This document shows, piece by piece, positions 29,532 to 38,088 of a stretch of DNA of 64,000 nucleotides. The DNA lies in assembly GCA_052034255.1 (NCBI GenBank), contig JBPOIU010000019.1, positions 8,509-72,508 of the forward strand, written 5' to 3'. Position 1 is the stretch's first letter. Every line of letters begins with the position of its first letter. This DNA is from JADJEK01 sp052034255 (GTDB lineage Bacteria > Planctomycetota > B15-G4 > JADJEK01). A program made the position numbers and the translations under genes. The notes under the pieces were generated by a model. It was not told where the DNA came from. It was given only the letters and a program-made list of their open reading frames with translations, and searched no databases.

Positions 29532-29936
29532 ATGTCCAAGGCCGAACTCGAACTCCTCGACTTGCACGTCGCGCTCGCGAAGAAGCGGTTGCGCGATGCG
29601 CTGCGCGAAAGCGGTCACGCGTTGCGCTCCACGATCGACCCATCGCCGTGGATCCGGGCGCATCCCGAGGGTTCGGTATGGACGACCTTCGCGATCGCGT
29701 GCTTCGCGGGGCGCCGACTGCGGCGTCGAGCACCGCGTCCGCCGCGCCCCGAAGTCAGGGAAGCGCGATCGGATGACAAGTCGCGCGCGACGGCGACGCG
29801 GACGCCCTGGCGCGCCGCGCGCGTGGTGATGCGCTTCGCGCGCATGAGCGTGCGGCAGTGGCTCGTCGATCGACTTCTGGACGTCTGGAACGACAACCGC
29901 GACGTCGGCCGCCCGCGGAGCCCACGCGTCGCGTAG
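29532..29936 (+). CDS. Arg-rich protein of unknown function, third gene of the YqjD/E-like cluster
   Basis: A 134-residue, strongly basic protein: an N-terminal helix (LELLDLHVALAKKRLRDALRESG), a WTTFAIACFAGRRLRRR segment near 48-65 that may sit at the membrane surface, and a disordered Arg-Pro tail. AAGGAG nine bases upstream of the ATG and the six-base gap from the YqjE-like gene support it as a real gene. Its stop codon TAG is also the start of a -10-like element for the following gene. No named family is recognised; the position recalls yqjK in E. coli but sequence similarity is not evident. Confidence 0.6.
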   Translation: MSKAELELLDLHVALAKKRLRDALRESGHALRSTIDPSPWIRAHPEGSVWTTFAIACFAGRRLRRRAPRPPRPEVREARSDDKSRATATRTPWRAARVVMRFARMSVRQWLVDRLLDVWNDNRDVGRPRSPRVA

Positions 29937-29939
29937 AGT
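29934..29939 (+). promoter_or_regulatory. -10-like element TAGAGT before rlmD
   Basis: TAGAGT followed by CCGCGCC ten bases before the ATG at 29950. The same element type occurs before other genes in this window. It overlaps the upstream stop codon. Confidence 0.4.
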
Positions 29940-29949
29940 CCGCGCCGCC

Positions 29950-31170
29950 ATGCGCCATGGACTCCCGCTCGACCGAGCCACCGCCACCACCCAAGCGCCC
30001 GTCGCCTGCCCGCATTTCGGGCCGTGCGGCGGCTGTTCGCTGCTCGACGTGCGTTACTCGGAGGAAGTCGGGATGAAGGAAGCCGCGTTCGCGCGGCTCG
30101 TCCGCGGCTCCGACGCGTTGCGCAAAGCGAAGATCCTCCCGCTGCTGCGCGCGCGCGAGCCGTTGTTCTATCGCACGTCGTTGAAAGTCCCGTTCGGTCG
30201 CCAGGACGGCGCCGTCGTCACCGGCTTCTTCAAACGCCGCACGCACGCGATCGTCGACCTCACGGGTTGCGCGATCCAGGATCCGACGCTCACGGCGCTG
30301 TTGCTGGACGTGAAGCGCTTCGCCGCGGCGATCGGCGTCCCGATCTACGACGAGAGCACGCATCGCGGCGTGCTGCGGCATTTCCTCGCGCGCGTCGGTT
30401 CGGGCACGCGCGAGCTGCTCTGCGGATTCGTGGTCCGGGTGGGCGGCGACAAAGCGATTCGCGAGTTGGCTCAGGCGACGATGGAGGCGTGGGGCGACCG
30501 CGGCCTGGTCGGCGTCGTCGAGAACGTCAACGGCGCGCGCACGAACGTGATCCTCGGCGACGTCACGCACACGCTGCAAGGTCGCGGCCATCTCGAAGAG
30601 CACGCCGACGCGCTGCGTTCCCGCACGCCACTGGAGGCGTTCGTCCAAGTGAACGCCGCGCAAGCGAGCGCGCTCTATCGCGAAGTCGCGCGCCGACTCG
30701 CGCCGTTGGAAGGCAAGCGCATCGTCGACCTCTACTCGGGATTCGGGCCGATCGCACTGCGCCTCGCTCACGCCGGCGCGCGCGTGGTCGCGATCGAGCG
30801 CAATGCGGTCGCGGCGCGCGAAGGCGAACGGGCCGCGGCGGACAACGGGCTCGCCGAGCGCGTGTCGTTCCTCGCGGCCGATGCCGAGCACGGGTTGCGC
30901 GCGACCGATGCCGACGGACTCGATGCGGTCGTCGTCGATCCGCCGCGCCGCGGGCTCGCGCCGGGGCTGATCGCCACGCTGAAGAGCCTGGCCTTCGCGC
31001 GCATGGTCTACGTGTCTTGCAACCCGGAGACGTTCGTCCGCGATCTCGAAGCCCTCGCGCCCGAGTTGCGCGTCACGGAACTGCGCCCCGTCGACCTCTT
31101 CCCGCGGACCGAGCACCTCGAGTCGATCGCGGTGCTCGAGCGCTTCGTGCCGCGCCGTCCCACGGCGTAG
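29950..31170 (+). CDS. rlmD: 23S rRNA (uracil-C5)-methyltransferase RlmD-like
   Basis: A 406-residue SAM-dependent RNA m5U methyltransferase of the TrmA/RlmD family. Near the N-terminus, Cys20, Cys26, Cys29 and Cys107 match the 4Fe-4S ligands of RlmD. The SAM domain begins near residue 257 (VDLYSGFGPIAL), with DPPR at 330-333. The catalytic Cys357 is in SCNPETFVRD, and the RPVDLFPRTEHLE motif that carries the general base follows at about 379-391. The substrate is probably 23S rRNA U1939, although the closely related RlmCD acts on two sites. The N-terminal TRAM domain of some RlmD proteins appears to be missing: only about 18 residues precede the first Cys. A TAGAGT element lies just upstream. 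Confidence 0.9.
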   Translation: MRHGLPLDRATATTQAPVACPHFGPCGGCSLLDVRYSEEVGMKEAAFARLVRGSDALRKAKILPLLRAREPLFYRTSLKVPFGRQDGAVVTGFFKRRTHAIVDLTGCAIQDPTLTALLLDVKRFAAAIGVPIYDESTHRGVLRHFLARVGSGTRELLCGFVVRVGGDKAIRELAQATMEAWGDRGLVGVVENVNGARTNVILGDVTHTLQGRGHLEEHADALRSRTPLEAFVQVNAAQASALYREVARRLAPLEGKRIVDLYSGFGPIALRLAHAGARVVAIERNAVAAREGERAAADNGLAERVSFLAADAEHGLRATDADGLDAVVVDPPRRGLAPGLIATLKSLAFARMVYVSCNPETFVRDLEALAPELRVTELRPVDLFPRTEHLESIAVLERFVPRRPTA

Positions 31171-31222
31171 CCCCGGTCCAGACTGCTCGCTCCGCAGCGA
31201 AGCCGACCTCGCGTTCGCGGGG

Positions 31223-31228
31223 TAGACT
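31223..31228 (+). promoter_or_regulatory. -10-like element TAGACT before the dihaem peroxidase gene
   Basis: GGTAGACTCC centred about 30 bases before the ATG at 31256. It matches the element before the 150-residue protein (11277) almost exactly. Confidence 0.4.
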
Positions 31229-31255
31229 CCGGGCCCCTATTGCCGCCGAGCTCCC

Positions 31256-32842
31256 ATGGATCGCCTCCGCTCCGCCCTGATCGCCGCATGGTTCGCGTCC
31301 GCGGGCGGCGCGGTCGCGCACGGGCAGGCCACCGCGCCGGCTCCCCCCGAAAACCCGACGACCGCCGCCAAAGCCCTGCTCGGCAAGGCCTTGTTCTGGG
31401 ACGAGCAGCTGTCGGCGACGCGCACGATGGCCTGCGGCACCTGCCACCGCTTCGACGCCGGTGGCGCGGATCCGCGCATCGGCATCCACCCGGGTTTCGA
31501 CGGAGTGTTCGGCACCGCCGACGACGTGCGCGGCTCGCCGGGGGTCGTGGCGACCGATGCGACCGGCGTCTACCAGCTCGCCGCGCCGTTCCCGTTCGCC
31601 GAACAAGTGACGAAGCGGCGCGCACCGTCGGTGATCGACGCCGCGTTCGCGCCCGCCTTGTTCTGGGACGGGCGTGCCGACGCGACGTTCGAGGATCCGC
31701 AGAGCGGTGCCGTCGTCGCGACCGGATTCGCGGCGTTGGAATCGCAGGCCGCGGGGCCGCCGGTGAACGCGCAGGAGATGGCGCATTTCGGCACCACATG
31801 GGCCGATGTCGCGGCGCGCATCGCGACAGCGAAACCGTTGGCCCTCGCGCTCGACGTGCCGCCGCCGCTCGCGGGGTTCATCGCGGATCGCACGTACCCC
31901 GCCCTGTTTCGCGACGCCTTCGGGTCCGCGGACGTCACGCCGCAGCGCATCGTGTTCGCGCTGGCGGCCTACGAGCGCACGTTGACGTCGTCCGATTCGC
32001 CGTTCGATCGCTACCTCGAAGGCGTGGACGGAGCCCTGACCGAGCTCGAGTCCGAAGGCCTCGCGGTGTTCGACGGCGCCGGCAAGTGCTTCCTGTGCCA
32101 CTCCGGGCCGCAACTGACGAATCACGGCTTCTTCAACATCGGCGTGCGGCCCGCGGTCGAGGATCCGGGCCGGTTCCTCGTGACCGGAGTCGCCAGCGAC
32201 TTCGGACGCTTCAAGTCGCCGACGATGCGCAACGTGGCGTTGCGCGCACCGTACTTCCACGACGGCAGCGCCGCGACGCTGATGGACGTCATCGAGTTCT
32301 ACGACCGCGGTGGCGACTTCCACGAACATCAGAGCGAGCTGATCGAACCCCTCGGCCTGACCGCGCAACAGAAGCTCGCGCTGGCGCAGTTCCTGACGAC
32401 CGCCACGCTGGACCCGCGGCTCGCGACCGGGCTGCCGCCGTTCGACCGGCCGACGCTGTACAGCGAAACCGATCGCGTGCCGTCGATCGTCGCAGCCGGC
32501 ACACCGGGGACCGGTGGAGTGATGCCGCGCCTCGTGGCCTTGGAGCCTCCGTTCGTCGGCAATCCGTCGTGCGCCCTGGCGCTCGCCGAAGGACTCGCGG
32601 CGGCACCGGCGTTCTTGTTCGCGACCGGAAGCGCCGGATCTCCGCCGTTGGCGCTGCTCCCGCTCGGGGTGCTCGCCGGTTCGGGTTCTGGCGGCTACAT
32701 CAGCTTCACTGCCGCGATTCCCCGCGACCCGACGCTGATCGGCACGGTGCTGCGCTTGCGCGGGATCGTCGTGGATGCCGGCGCGGTCGGCGGACTCGCG
32801 ACGACTCCGACCGTGGAGTTCCGCTTCTTCGACGTGCCGTGA
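31256..32842 (+). CDS. Dihaem cytochrome c peroxidase/MauG-family protein with extra C-terminal domain
   Basis: A 528-residue exported protein with a signal peptide (about 1-24) and two c-type haem sites: Cys60-Gly-Thr-Cys63-His64 and Cys278-Phe-Leu-Cys281-His282. Surrounding motifs (ALFWDE, SVIDAAFAPALFWDGRA, FGRFKSPTMRNVALRAPYFHDG) place it in the CCP/MauG family, which reduces peroxides or oxidises a protein or quinone-linked substrate in the periplasm. Classic CcpA is about 320-350 residues; this one carries about 110 extra residues after the haem region (about 415-528), a Gly- and Pro-rich beta domain (AGTPGTGG, VGNPSCALALAEGL, IPRDPTLIGTVLRL) that looks related to the C-terminal domain of the LamG protein at 14.7 kb and is typical of planctomycete secreted proteins. 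Confidence 0.88.
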   Translation: MDRLRSALIAAWFASAGGAVAHGQATAPAPPENPTTAAKALLGKALFWDEQLSATRTMACGTCHRFDAGGADPRIGIHPGFDGVFGTADDVRGSPGVVATDATGVYQLAAPFPFAEQVTKRRAPSVIDAAFAPALFWDGRADATFEDPQSGAVVATGFAALESQAAGPPVNAQEMAHFGTTWADVAARIATAKPLALALDVPPPLAGFIADRTYPALFRDAFGSADVTPQRIVFALAAYERTLTSSDSPFDRYLEGVDGALTELESEGLAVFDGAGKCFLCHSGPQLTNHGFFNIGVRPAVEDPGRFLVTGVASDFGRFKSPTMRNVALRAPYFHDGSAATLMDVIEFYDRGGDFHEHQSELIEPLGLTAQQKLALAQFLTTATLDPRLATGLPPFDRPTLYSETDRVPSIVAAGTPGTGGVMPRLVALEPPFVGNPSCALALAEGLAAAPAFLFATGSAGSPPLALLPLGVLAGSGSGGYISFTAAIPRDPTLIGTVLRLRGIVVDAGAVGGLATTPTVEFRFFDVP

Positions 32843-32903
32843 CGGGCAGTCGAACGATGCGGCGCCGCGAGGGACTCGATCTGCCGTCCGTCGCGCGACG
32901 GGT

Positions 32904-33752
32904 TCAAGGCGCCTTGCGCGCGACCACGTAGGCGATCCAGACGCCCTCGTTCTCGAAGTGCGCGCGCCGTCGATAGACGCCGTCGCCCTCCTTCTGTTCC
33001 TCGTCCCAACCGTCGGTGTAGACCGCGCTCTCCGCGAATCCCGCTTCCGCGAGCGCATCGCGCAATTCGGCCAGGGTCCACAGCCGCCAGTCGTACGTGA
33101 ACGCGCGCTTGAACGTGCGGCCGTCGCGCAACTCGAAATCGATGTGGCACAGGAAATCGTGCGAGATCGCGTCGAACCGCGCCTGGCGCCACAGGTAGGT
33201 GAAGCGCGGGACGCGCGTCCCATCCAGCAACGTCGTCGCGGCGATCGGCCGGCGGTCGGTGGACTCCTTCAACGCGTCCGTGCCGCCGAATGCGTCGAGC
33301 ACGAACACGCCGCCTGGCTGCAGCGAACGCAACGCGGCGCGGAAGTACGCCACGAGGTCGGCGCGACGCTTGAACACCCAATAGGAGAAGTTCAGCGCCG
33401 CGATGCACTCGACGCGCGGCTCCGTGACCTCGAGCACGTTCGCGTGCAGCAGACGCACGCGCGAGCGCGTCGCGACGTCGAGCGGCCGCACATTGCGCTT
33501 CACGGCCTGGGCGAGCACGTGCGCATCCAGATCGACGCCGATCGCGAGGTGCGAGCGGTCGCGCCGCGCGAACGCGCAGGCGATCGCCGCAGTCGCGCAG
33601 AAGTCCTCGCGCAGGATGCGCAGTGCCCGGCCGTTGCTGCGCTCGAACACCCGGGCGCAGAAGTCGAGGTCGGCATCGACGCACTGCACCGACGCCTCGT
33701 ACAGCGCGTACTTGTCGACGCGCACACGCGCTTGGTTGGTCCGCTTCGCCAT
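32904..33752 (-). CDS. SAM-dependent methyltransferase
   Basis: A 282-residue class I methyltransferase. The start ATG at 33752 has GGAG upstream; longer in-frame openings lie inside the kinase region and are not used. Residues 40-60 (RALRILREDFCATAAIAC) and 70-75 (AIGVDLD) give the glycine-loop/acidic pattern of the SAM site, although the loop is EDFCAT rather than the usual GxGxG. LQPGGVFVLDAFGG near 150-162 is the post-motif strand. The remainder (FTYLWRQARFDAISHDFLCHIDFELRDG) is a variable substrate domain. The substrate is unknown; small molecule or protein is equally possible. It is separated from the kinase gene by about 70 bases on the same strand. Confidence 0.8.
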   Translation of the reverse strand: MAKRTNQARVRVDKYALYEASVQCVDADLDFCARVFERSNGRALRILREDFCATAAIACAFARRDRSHLAIGVDLDAHVLAQAVKRNVRPLDVATRSRVRLLHANVLEVTEPRVECIAALNFSYWVFKRRADLVAYFRAALRSLQPGGVFVLDAFGGTDALKESTDRRPIAATTLLDGTRVPRFTYLWRQARFDAISHDFLCHIDFELRDGRTFKRAFTYDWRLWTLAELRDALAEAGFAESAVYTDGWDEEQKEGDGVYRRRAHFENEGVWIAYVVARKAP

Positions 33753-33823
33753 CGCCGCTCCGTCGTCTTCATCCGCAAGGGCGGAGGAAGGTAGCGACCG
33801 CGGCGCGATCCGCGAGCGGAAGT

Positions 33824-35092
33824 TCAGACCTGCGGTGAAACGTCGACGATGCGCAGCACGACCGCGCCAGGCGCGGTGCGCGCCGGCAGCGAGGGCAGCA
33901 CCCGGCCCAGGATCAGCGGGTCGAGTTGGCGTCCTGCCGCATCGAACTCGTAGGCCGCCGCTTCGCCGCAGGCTCCGCCCTTGCGCTCCAGGCGCTCGAC
34001 TTCTCCGCGCAAGCGGACGATCTCGGCGGCGCACAACGTCAACGCCGAGCCGACGATCAACGCGACGCAGCCCGCGACCCGATGTTCGAAGAGGCCGCGC
34101 AGCCACCGGCCGACCAATGTCGGCGGGCTCCATCCGAGCGGTTTGCCGTCGAGCCACCGCTTCAAGTCCGTCGCCATCGCGTCGACGCTCGGGTAGCGGT
34201 CGGCCTTGCGCTTCGCCAACGCTCGATCGAGGATCCGCTCGAGTTCGCCGCGGAGCTTCGGATCGGAGCTGCCGATGCGCCGGGGCTTCGCATGCAGCAC
34301 GACCTGCGCCGCCTCGTGGACCGAGACCGCGCCGACGTCGTAGGGCAGTGCTCCGGTCAGCAGCTCGAACAGCACGACGCCGAGCGCATAGAGGTCGCTG
34401 CGTGCGTCGACGTCTTCCGGTTTGCCGTCGCACTGCTCCGGGCTCATGTACTGGAACGTCCCGAGCACTTGCCCGACCTCGGTCTGCGTGCCGTCGTTCT
34501 GCCGCAAGGCGGAGCGCGCGACGCCGAAGTCGATCAGCTTCAGGCGGCCGTCCGCGTCCACGAGCAGGTTCGCGGGCTTGAGATCACGGTGGATGACGCC
34601 ATTGCGGTGCGCGTAGCCGACCGCGTCGCAGGCAGCGAGGAACAGGCGCACGCGGTCGCGCACGTCGAGGGTCCGCAGTTTCGCGAACTCGGTGATGGGA
34701 CGGCCGCCGCGGACCAACTCCATGACGAAGAACGGCACCGGACCGAGATCGCCCGCGAGGCCGGTCGGCCGGTGCGTGCCCGCGTGATGGACGCGGGCGA
34801 TGTGCGGATGATCGAGATCGGCGAGCAGCGTCGCTTCGCGCTCGAAGCGCGCGAGGACGGACCGGGACGCGAGACCGGTGCGCAGGACCTTCAACGCCAC
34901 GGCGCGCCGTGGCTGGTCCTGCTCGGCTTCGAACACGGTCCCCATGCCTCCGGTGCCGAGCAGGCCGACGATGCGGAAGCCGCCGATCGTCTCCGGAAGT
35001 GCGAACGGCAGCGACTCGTCGGCGGCGTCATGGACCTCGGTGAGGTCCTTGAACGTCGACTTCGTCGCTTGTTTGTCCGCGAGCTGTTTCAT
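33824..35092 (-). CDS. Hanks-type Ser/Thr protein kinase with C-terminal membrane helix
   Basis: A 422-residue kinase: Gly loop GTGGMG (46-51), Lys68, HRD at 168-170 (HRDLKPAN), DFG at 188-190, MSPEQ near 223. After the kinase domain (about 38-310) come a WSPPTLVGRWLRGLFEHRV juxtamembrane stretch, one membrane helix (about 333-355, VAGCVALIVGSALTLCAAEIV), a short coiled-coil (LRGEVERLERKG) and about 60 residues outside that form a small beta-rich domain of unknown role. All catalytic residues are intact, so it should be active. No partner gene is obvious; it is a stand-alone signalling kinase of the type that is plentiful in Planctomycetota. Confidence 0.9.
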   Translation of the reverse strand: MKQLADKQATKSTFKDLTEVHDAADESLPFALPETIGGFRIVGLLGTGGMGTVFEAEQDQPRRAVALKVLRTGLASRSVLARFEREATLLADLDHPHIARVHHAGTHRPTGLAGDLGPVPFFVMELVRGGRPITEFAKLRTLDVRDRVRLFLAACDAVGYAHRNGVIHRDLKPANLLVDADGRLKLIDFGVARSALRQNDGTQTEVGQVLGTFQYMSPEQCDGKPEDVDARSDLYALGVVLFELLTGALPYDVGAVSVHEAAQVVLHAKPRRIGSSDPKLRGELERILDRALAKRKADRYPSVDAMATDLKRWLDGKPLGWSPPTLVGRWLRGLFEHRVAGCVALIVGSALTLCAAEIVRLRGEVERLERKGGACGEAAAYEFDAAGRQLDPLILGRVLPSLPARTAPGAVVLRIVDVSPQV

Positions 35093-35247
35093 GGGTCCTA
35101 CGCCGGGCAGCGCCGACCTCGTCCGTTCAACGAATCAGCCAGCCGCCCGTTTGGTCGCACTTCGAGCGATTTCCGTTCGCCTCTTTTGCGGTCGATTTGC
35201 GGTTCTTCGACCCCGGATCGGCCACGAATCGCCCCAAGGGCAGCGAT

Positions 35248-36531
35248 TCATGCGGTTTCCGACGGTGTCCCGCGTGCTTCCGGAGGTGTCCAACGCGAAC
35301 GGTGGGCCAACACCCACAGCACCCCTGGAAGCAGCAACGACGCGCCAGAAACGACCGCCACCGATCGCGGGTTCCAGCCCCAATCGTCCAGGGCATGTCC
35401 CGTCGCGAGCATGGCGAGGCTGAACGTGACGGTGAACAGCGACAGCTCCGCCGAGAAAACCCGGCCTCGGAAGCGATCCTCGACCTTCCCCTGCAACAAG
35501 ACCGTGCTGAAGACCCAGCTGACGCTGGAACCCAAATGGCCGAGCGCCAACAGCGCGCAGCCGATCCAGAAATTGCCCGCCTGCGCGAATGCGGTGAAGA
35601 ACAGCGCGGCGACGAAGAAGCCCCACGCGATGACCCGACGCATCGCGGCGCCGTCGCGGCCGCAGAGCATGCGACCCACGAAGGGGCCGACGCCGGTGCC
35701 GAGGGCGCGGGCGACGAACAGCAAACCGGTCCACAGATCGATGCGATCGTCGGGCGGCAGGATGTCCTTCGCGAACACGTAAAGGAGCAGCAACGTGCCG
35801 CCGGACAGACCGAGACCGGCTTTGACCAGCACCAACGACAGCACGGCGCGATGGCCCGTGATGTAACGGAAGCCCTCGAACAGGTCGACGAAGCCGCTGG
35901 TCCAGCCACGCCCCGAGGTGGTGACCCGGGGCGCCGGCACGCGGCGGGCGACTTGGCTCACGCACAGCGCGGACAGCAGGAAGCTCGCCGAGTCGATCAG
36001 GAACGCCGGCGCGAGTCCGGCGAACTCGATCACGATCCCGGCCAGCGCCGCGCCGATCGCCAGCATGACGGACCACGTCGCCGCGGACAGGGCATTGGCG
36101 GTCGCGAGCTGATCCGGGCGTACCAGGCTCGGGATCAATGCGGTCTTCGCCGGCTCGAACAACGCGGTCAGCGCGACCTGCGCGGCGATCAGGGCATAGA
36201 TCCCCATGACGTCGCCGCGGTCGTCGGCCCACAGGAAGGCCGGCACCAGCGCCGCCCGCAGGATGTCCGACAGCAGCAGGACGAAGCGGCGATCGACGCG
36301 ATCGATCCACACGCCGGCCAACGGCGCGATGACCAGATGCGGCAGCATCCGCAGCATCAGCGACAGCGCCTGCTCGGTGCCGGACGCTCCGAGCCGGTCG
36401 AGCAGCCGCATCACGGCGATCTGGTTGAACCAGTCGCCGGCCTGGCTGATCACCTGCCCGTACCAGAGGTAGCGGAACTCGCGGTTGCCGCGCAGCAACT
36501 CGGAGAACTCGCGGAAACCGGACTTCGCCAT
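35248..36531 (-). CDS. Major facilitator superfamily transporter
   Basis: A 427-residue membrane protein with about 12 predicted helices and the MFS signature region between helices 2 and 3 (GVWIDRVDRRFVLLLSD, about 80-96), the family of enterobactin/multidrug exporters such as EntS. It probably exports a small lipophilic compound or drug by proton antiport; the substrate is not predictable. The start ATG at 36531 is 30 bases downstream of a TAGACT element and is divergent from the SDR gene. Its C-terminus is short and charged (RSRWTPPEARGTPSETA). Confidence 0.85.
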   Translation of the reverse strand: MAKSGFREFSELLRGNREFRYLWYGQVISQAGDWFNQIAVMRLLDRLGASGTEQALSLMLRMLPHLVIAPLAGVWIDRVDRRFVLLLSDILRAALVPAFLWADDRGDVMGIYALIAAQVALTALFEPAKTALIPSLVRPDQLATANALSAATWSVMLAIGAALAGIVIEFAGLAPAFLIDSASFLLSALCVSQVARRVPAPRVTTSGRGWTSGFVDLFEGFRYITGHRAVLSLVLVKAGLGLSGGTLLLLYVFAKDILPPDDRIDLWTGLLFVARALGTGVGPFVGRMLCGRDGAAMRRVIAWGFFVAALFFTAFAQAGNFWIGCALLALGHLGSSVSWVFSTVLLQGKVEDRFRGRVFSAELSLFTVTFSLAMLATGHALDDWGWNPRSVAVVSGASLLLPGVLWVLAHRSRWTPPEARGTPSETA

Positions 36532-36561
36532 GGATGCTCGGGACGGAGACGAACGGCCAGG

Positions 36562-36567
36562 AGTCTA
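36562..36567 (-). promoter_or_regulatory. -10-like element TAGACT before the MFS gene
   Basis: Read on the minus strand, TATAGACTCC ends 30 bases before the MFS start codon at 36531. It is the same TAGACTCC element found before other genes here, this time with an additional TA in front. Confidence 0.4.
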
Positions 36568-36683
36568 TATCGAAGTTCACGATTCCGTTCTGCCGCGAGG
36601 CCGAGCGAGACGCGCGCGGGCGGTGGCGGACTTGTTCGATCGGCGGCTGGCCTCCGTCCGCCGCACCCGGTACGACGAGCGCC

Positions 36684-37451
36684 ATGAACGAACTCCTCCC
36701 CCACAAGCTCGCGTTCGTCACCGGAGCCACCAGCGGCATCGGCCGCGCCACCGTCCTGCGCTTCGTCCGGGAGGGCGCCCGCGTCGCCGCGGTCGGCCGC
36801 AACGCCGCTGCGCTCGAGGCCCTGGTCGCGGAAGCCGGTTCCCCCCATGTCGTGCCGATCGTCGCGGATCTCGCGCACGACGCGGCGCGCGCGGCCGCGG
36901 TCGACCGTGGCCGCCAGGAGCTCGGCGGCATCGACGTCCTGGTCAACGCGGCCGGGATCTTGGAAGGTGGTTCGCTCGAAGCCACCGACCTCGCCCGCTT
37001 CGACCACAGCATGGACGTGAACCTGCGCGTCCCGTTCGACCTGATGCGGCGCCTGCTCCCGGACCTCATCGACCGCAAGGGCAACGTCGTCAACGTCTCC
37101 AGCGTCACGGGCACGCGGGCGTTCCCCGGCGTGCTCGCGTACTGCGTGTCGAAGGCGGCGCTCGATCAGCTCACGCGCTGCGCGGCGCTCGAGCTGGCCC
37201 CGCGCGGCGTCCGCGTGAACGCCGTCAACCCGGGCGTCGTGCGCACCGGGCTGCATCGCAACGGCGGCATGGGCGAGGACGCGTATCGCGCGTTCCTCGA
37301 GCGCAGCAAGGAAACGCATCCTCTCGGCCGCGTCGGCGAGCCGGAGGACGTCGCCGCACTGATCGCGTTCCTGGCGTCGGACCAGGCCGGCTGGATCACC
37401 GCGGCGACGATGCCGATCGATGGCGGCCGCGCGGAGACGTGCGCGCGGTAG
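36684..37451 (+). CDS. Short-chain dehydrogenase/reductase (SDR)
   Basis: A 255-residue classical SDR. It has the cofactor loop TGATSGIG (13-20), NAAG (88-91), and the catalytic Ser140, Tyr153 and Lys157 (YCVSK). R39 and N40 after the second strand (AVGRN) suggest NADP(H) preference over NAD. The C-terminal end (ITAATMPIDGG) is the usual dimer edge of FabG-like SDRs. The substrate is unknown. No strong ribosome binding site precedes the ATG at 36684, but the protein start matches the family. The gene is divergent from the MFS transporter with about 150 bases between them. Confidence 0.9.
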   Translation: MNELLPHKLAFVTGATSGIGRATVLRFVREGARVAAVGRNAAALEALVAEAGSPHVVPIVADLAHDAARAAAVDRGRQELGGIDVLVNAAGILEGGSLEATDLARFDHSMDVNLRVPFDLMRRLLPDLIDRKGNVVNVSSVTGTRAFPGVLAYCVSKAALDQLTRCAALELAPRGVRVNAVNPGVVRTGLHRNGGMGEDAYRAFLERSKETHPLGRVGEPEDVAALIAFLASDQAGWITAATMPIDGGRAETCAR

Positions 37452-37453
37452 CC

Positions 37454-37927
37454 CTACTCCGCGAAGCGCATCGCGTGGATGCGAAGCCCCTTCGAGGTCG
37501 CGACGAACGTCAACTCGTGCATCTCGGCTTCGTCGCGCTTCGTGATCCAGTAGTCGCGCTTGCCAGCCACCGTGACCGACGCTCCGAGCTCACCGTCTTC
37601 GAGACAGTCGGCGCCGCACCACTCGCGATCGAGCGGCGGGCCGTCCTCGTTGACGGCCACGCGAACCGTCGAACCGTCCGCGGTCGAGAACGTCACTTCG
37701 ACACGCGCGGCCGTGTTCGTGATCGTGCATGACGAACCCTCGGCCGCGGCGCTCTCGATGTAGCCGTCGCCGTGGATCCACGCGCCTTCGAGGCGCACCA
37801 GGCCGATCTTCGGATCCGAGATTCCTTTGTGGACGACCGGGGTTCCGGGCGTCATGGGTTCCTTGTTCGCGATGCGATCCGACCCGATACCGAGTACGAG
37901 ATTCGCAGTGACGGGGCCGTCGCCCAT
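37454..37927 (-). CDS. Protein of unknown function resembling the C-terminal domain of DipZ-like proteins
   Basis: A 157-residue protein with GGAG seven bases before the ATG, so this short form is probably complete. The middle reads as a beta-sandwich (GLVRLEGAWIHGDGYIE, CTITNTAARVEVTFSTADGSTVRVAVNEDG, ELTFVATSKGLRIHAMRFAE), the pattern of the carbohydrate-binding-like C-terminal domain that follows thioredoxin domains in DipZ/NHL-repeat proteins. Unlike DipZ, it has no thioredoxin or membrane part, and no signal peptide. The resemblance is moderate. It ends two bases beyond the SDR stop on the other strand, so the two genes are convergent, and is preceded by a TAGGATCCGCGCC element 81 bases upstream. 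Confidence 0.5.
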   Translation of the reverse strand: MGDGPVTANLVLGIGSDRIANKEPMTPGTPVVHKGISDPKIGLVRLEGAWIHGDGYIESAAAEGSSCTITNTAARVEVTFSTADGSTVRVAVNEDGPPLDREWCGADCLEDGELGASVTVAGKRDYWITKRDEAEMHELTFVATSKGLRIHAMRFAE

Positions 37928-38008
37928 GATTTGCTCTCCAGGCTTGATCTCGATCGTCGCGCTCGAAGTGGCGGCAACCGCTCTGCAGTACCCGCGCGAA
38001 GGGCGCGG

Positions 38009-38014
38009 ATCCTA
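38009..38014 (-). promoter_or_regulatory. -10-like element TAGGAT before the DipZ-C-like gene
   Basis: Minus-strand TAGGATCCGCGCCC, about 82 bases upstream of the start at 37927. The TAGxxTCCG form resembles the other -10-like elements in the window. Confidence 0.35.
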
Positions 38015-38088
38015 GCAGCCCGAGGTCGGAGTCCGACCCGATTCGAGTCGCGGAGCACGCCGACCGACGTCGTCCCCGCGATGTCGGA

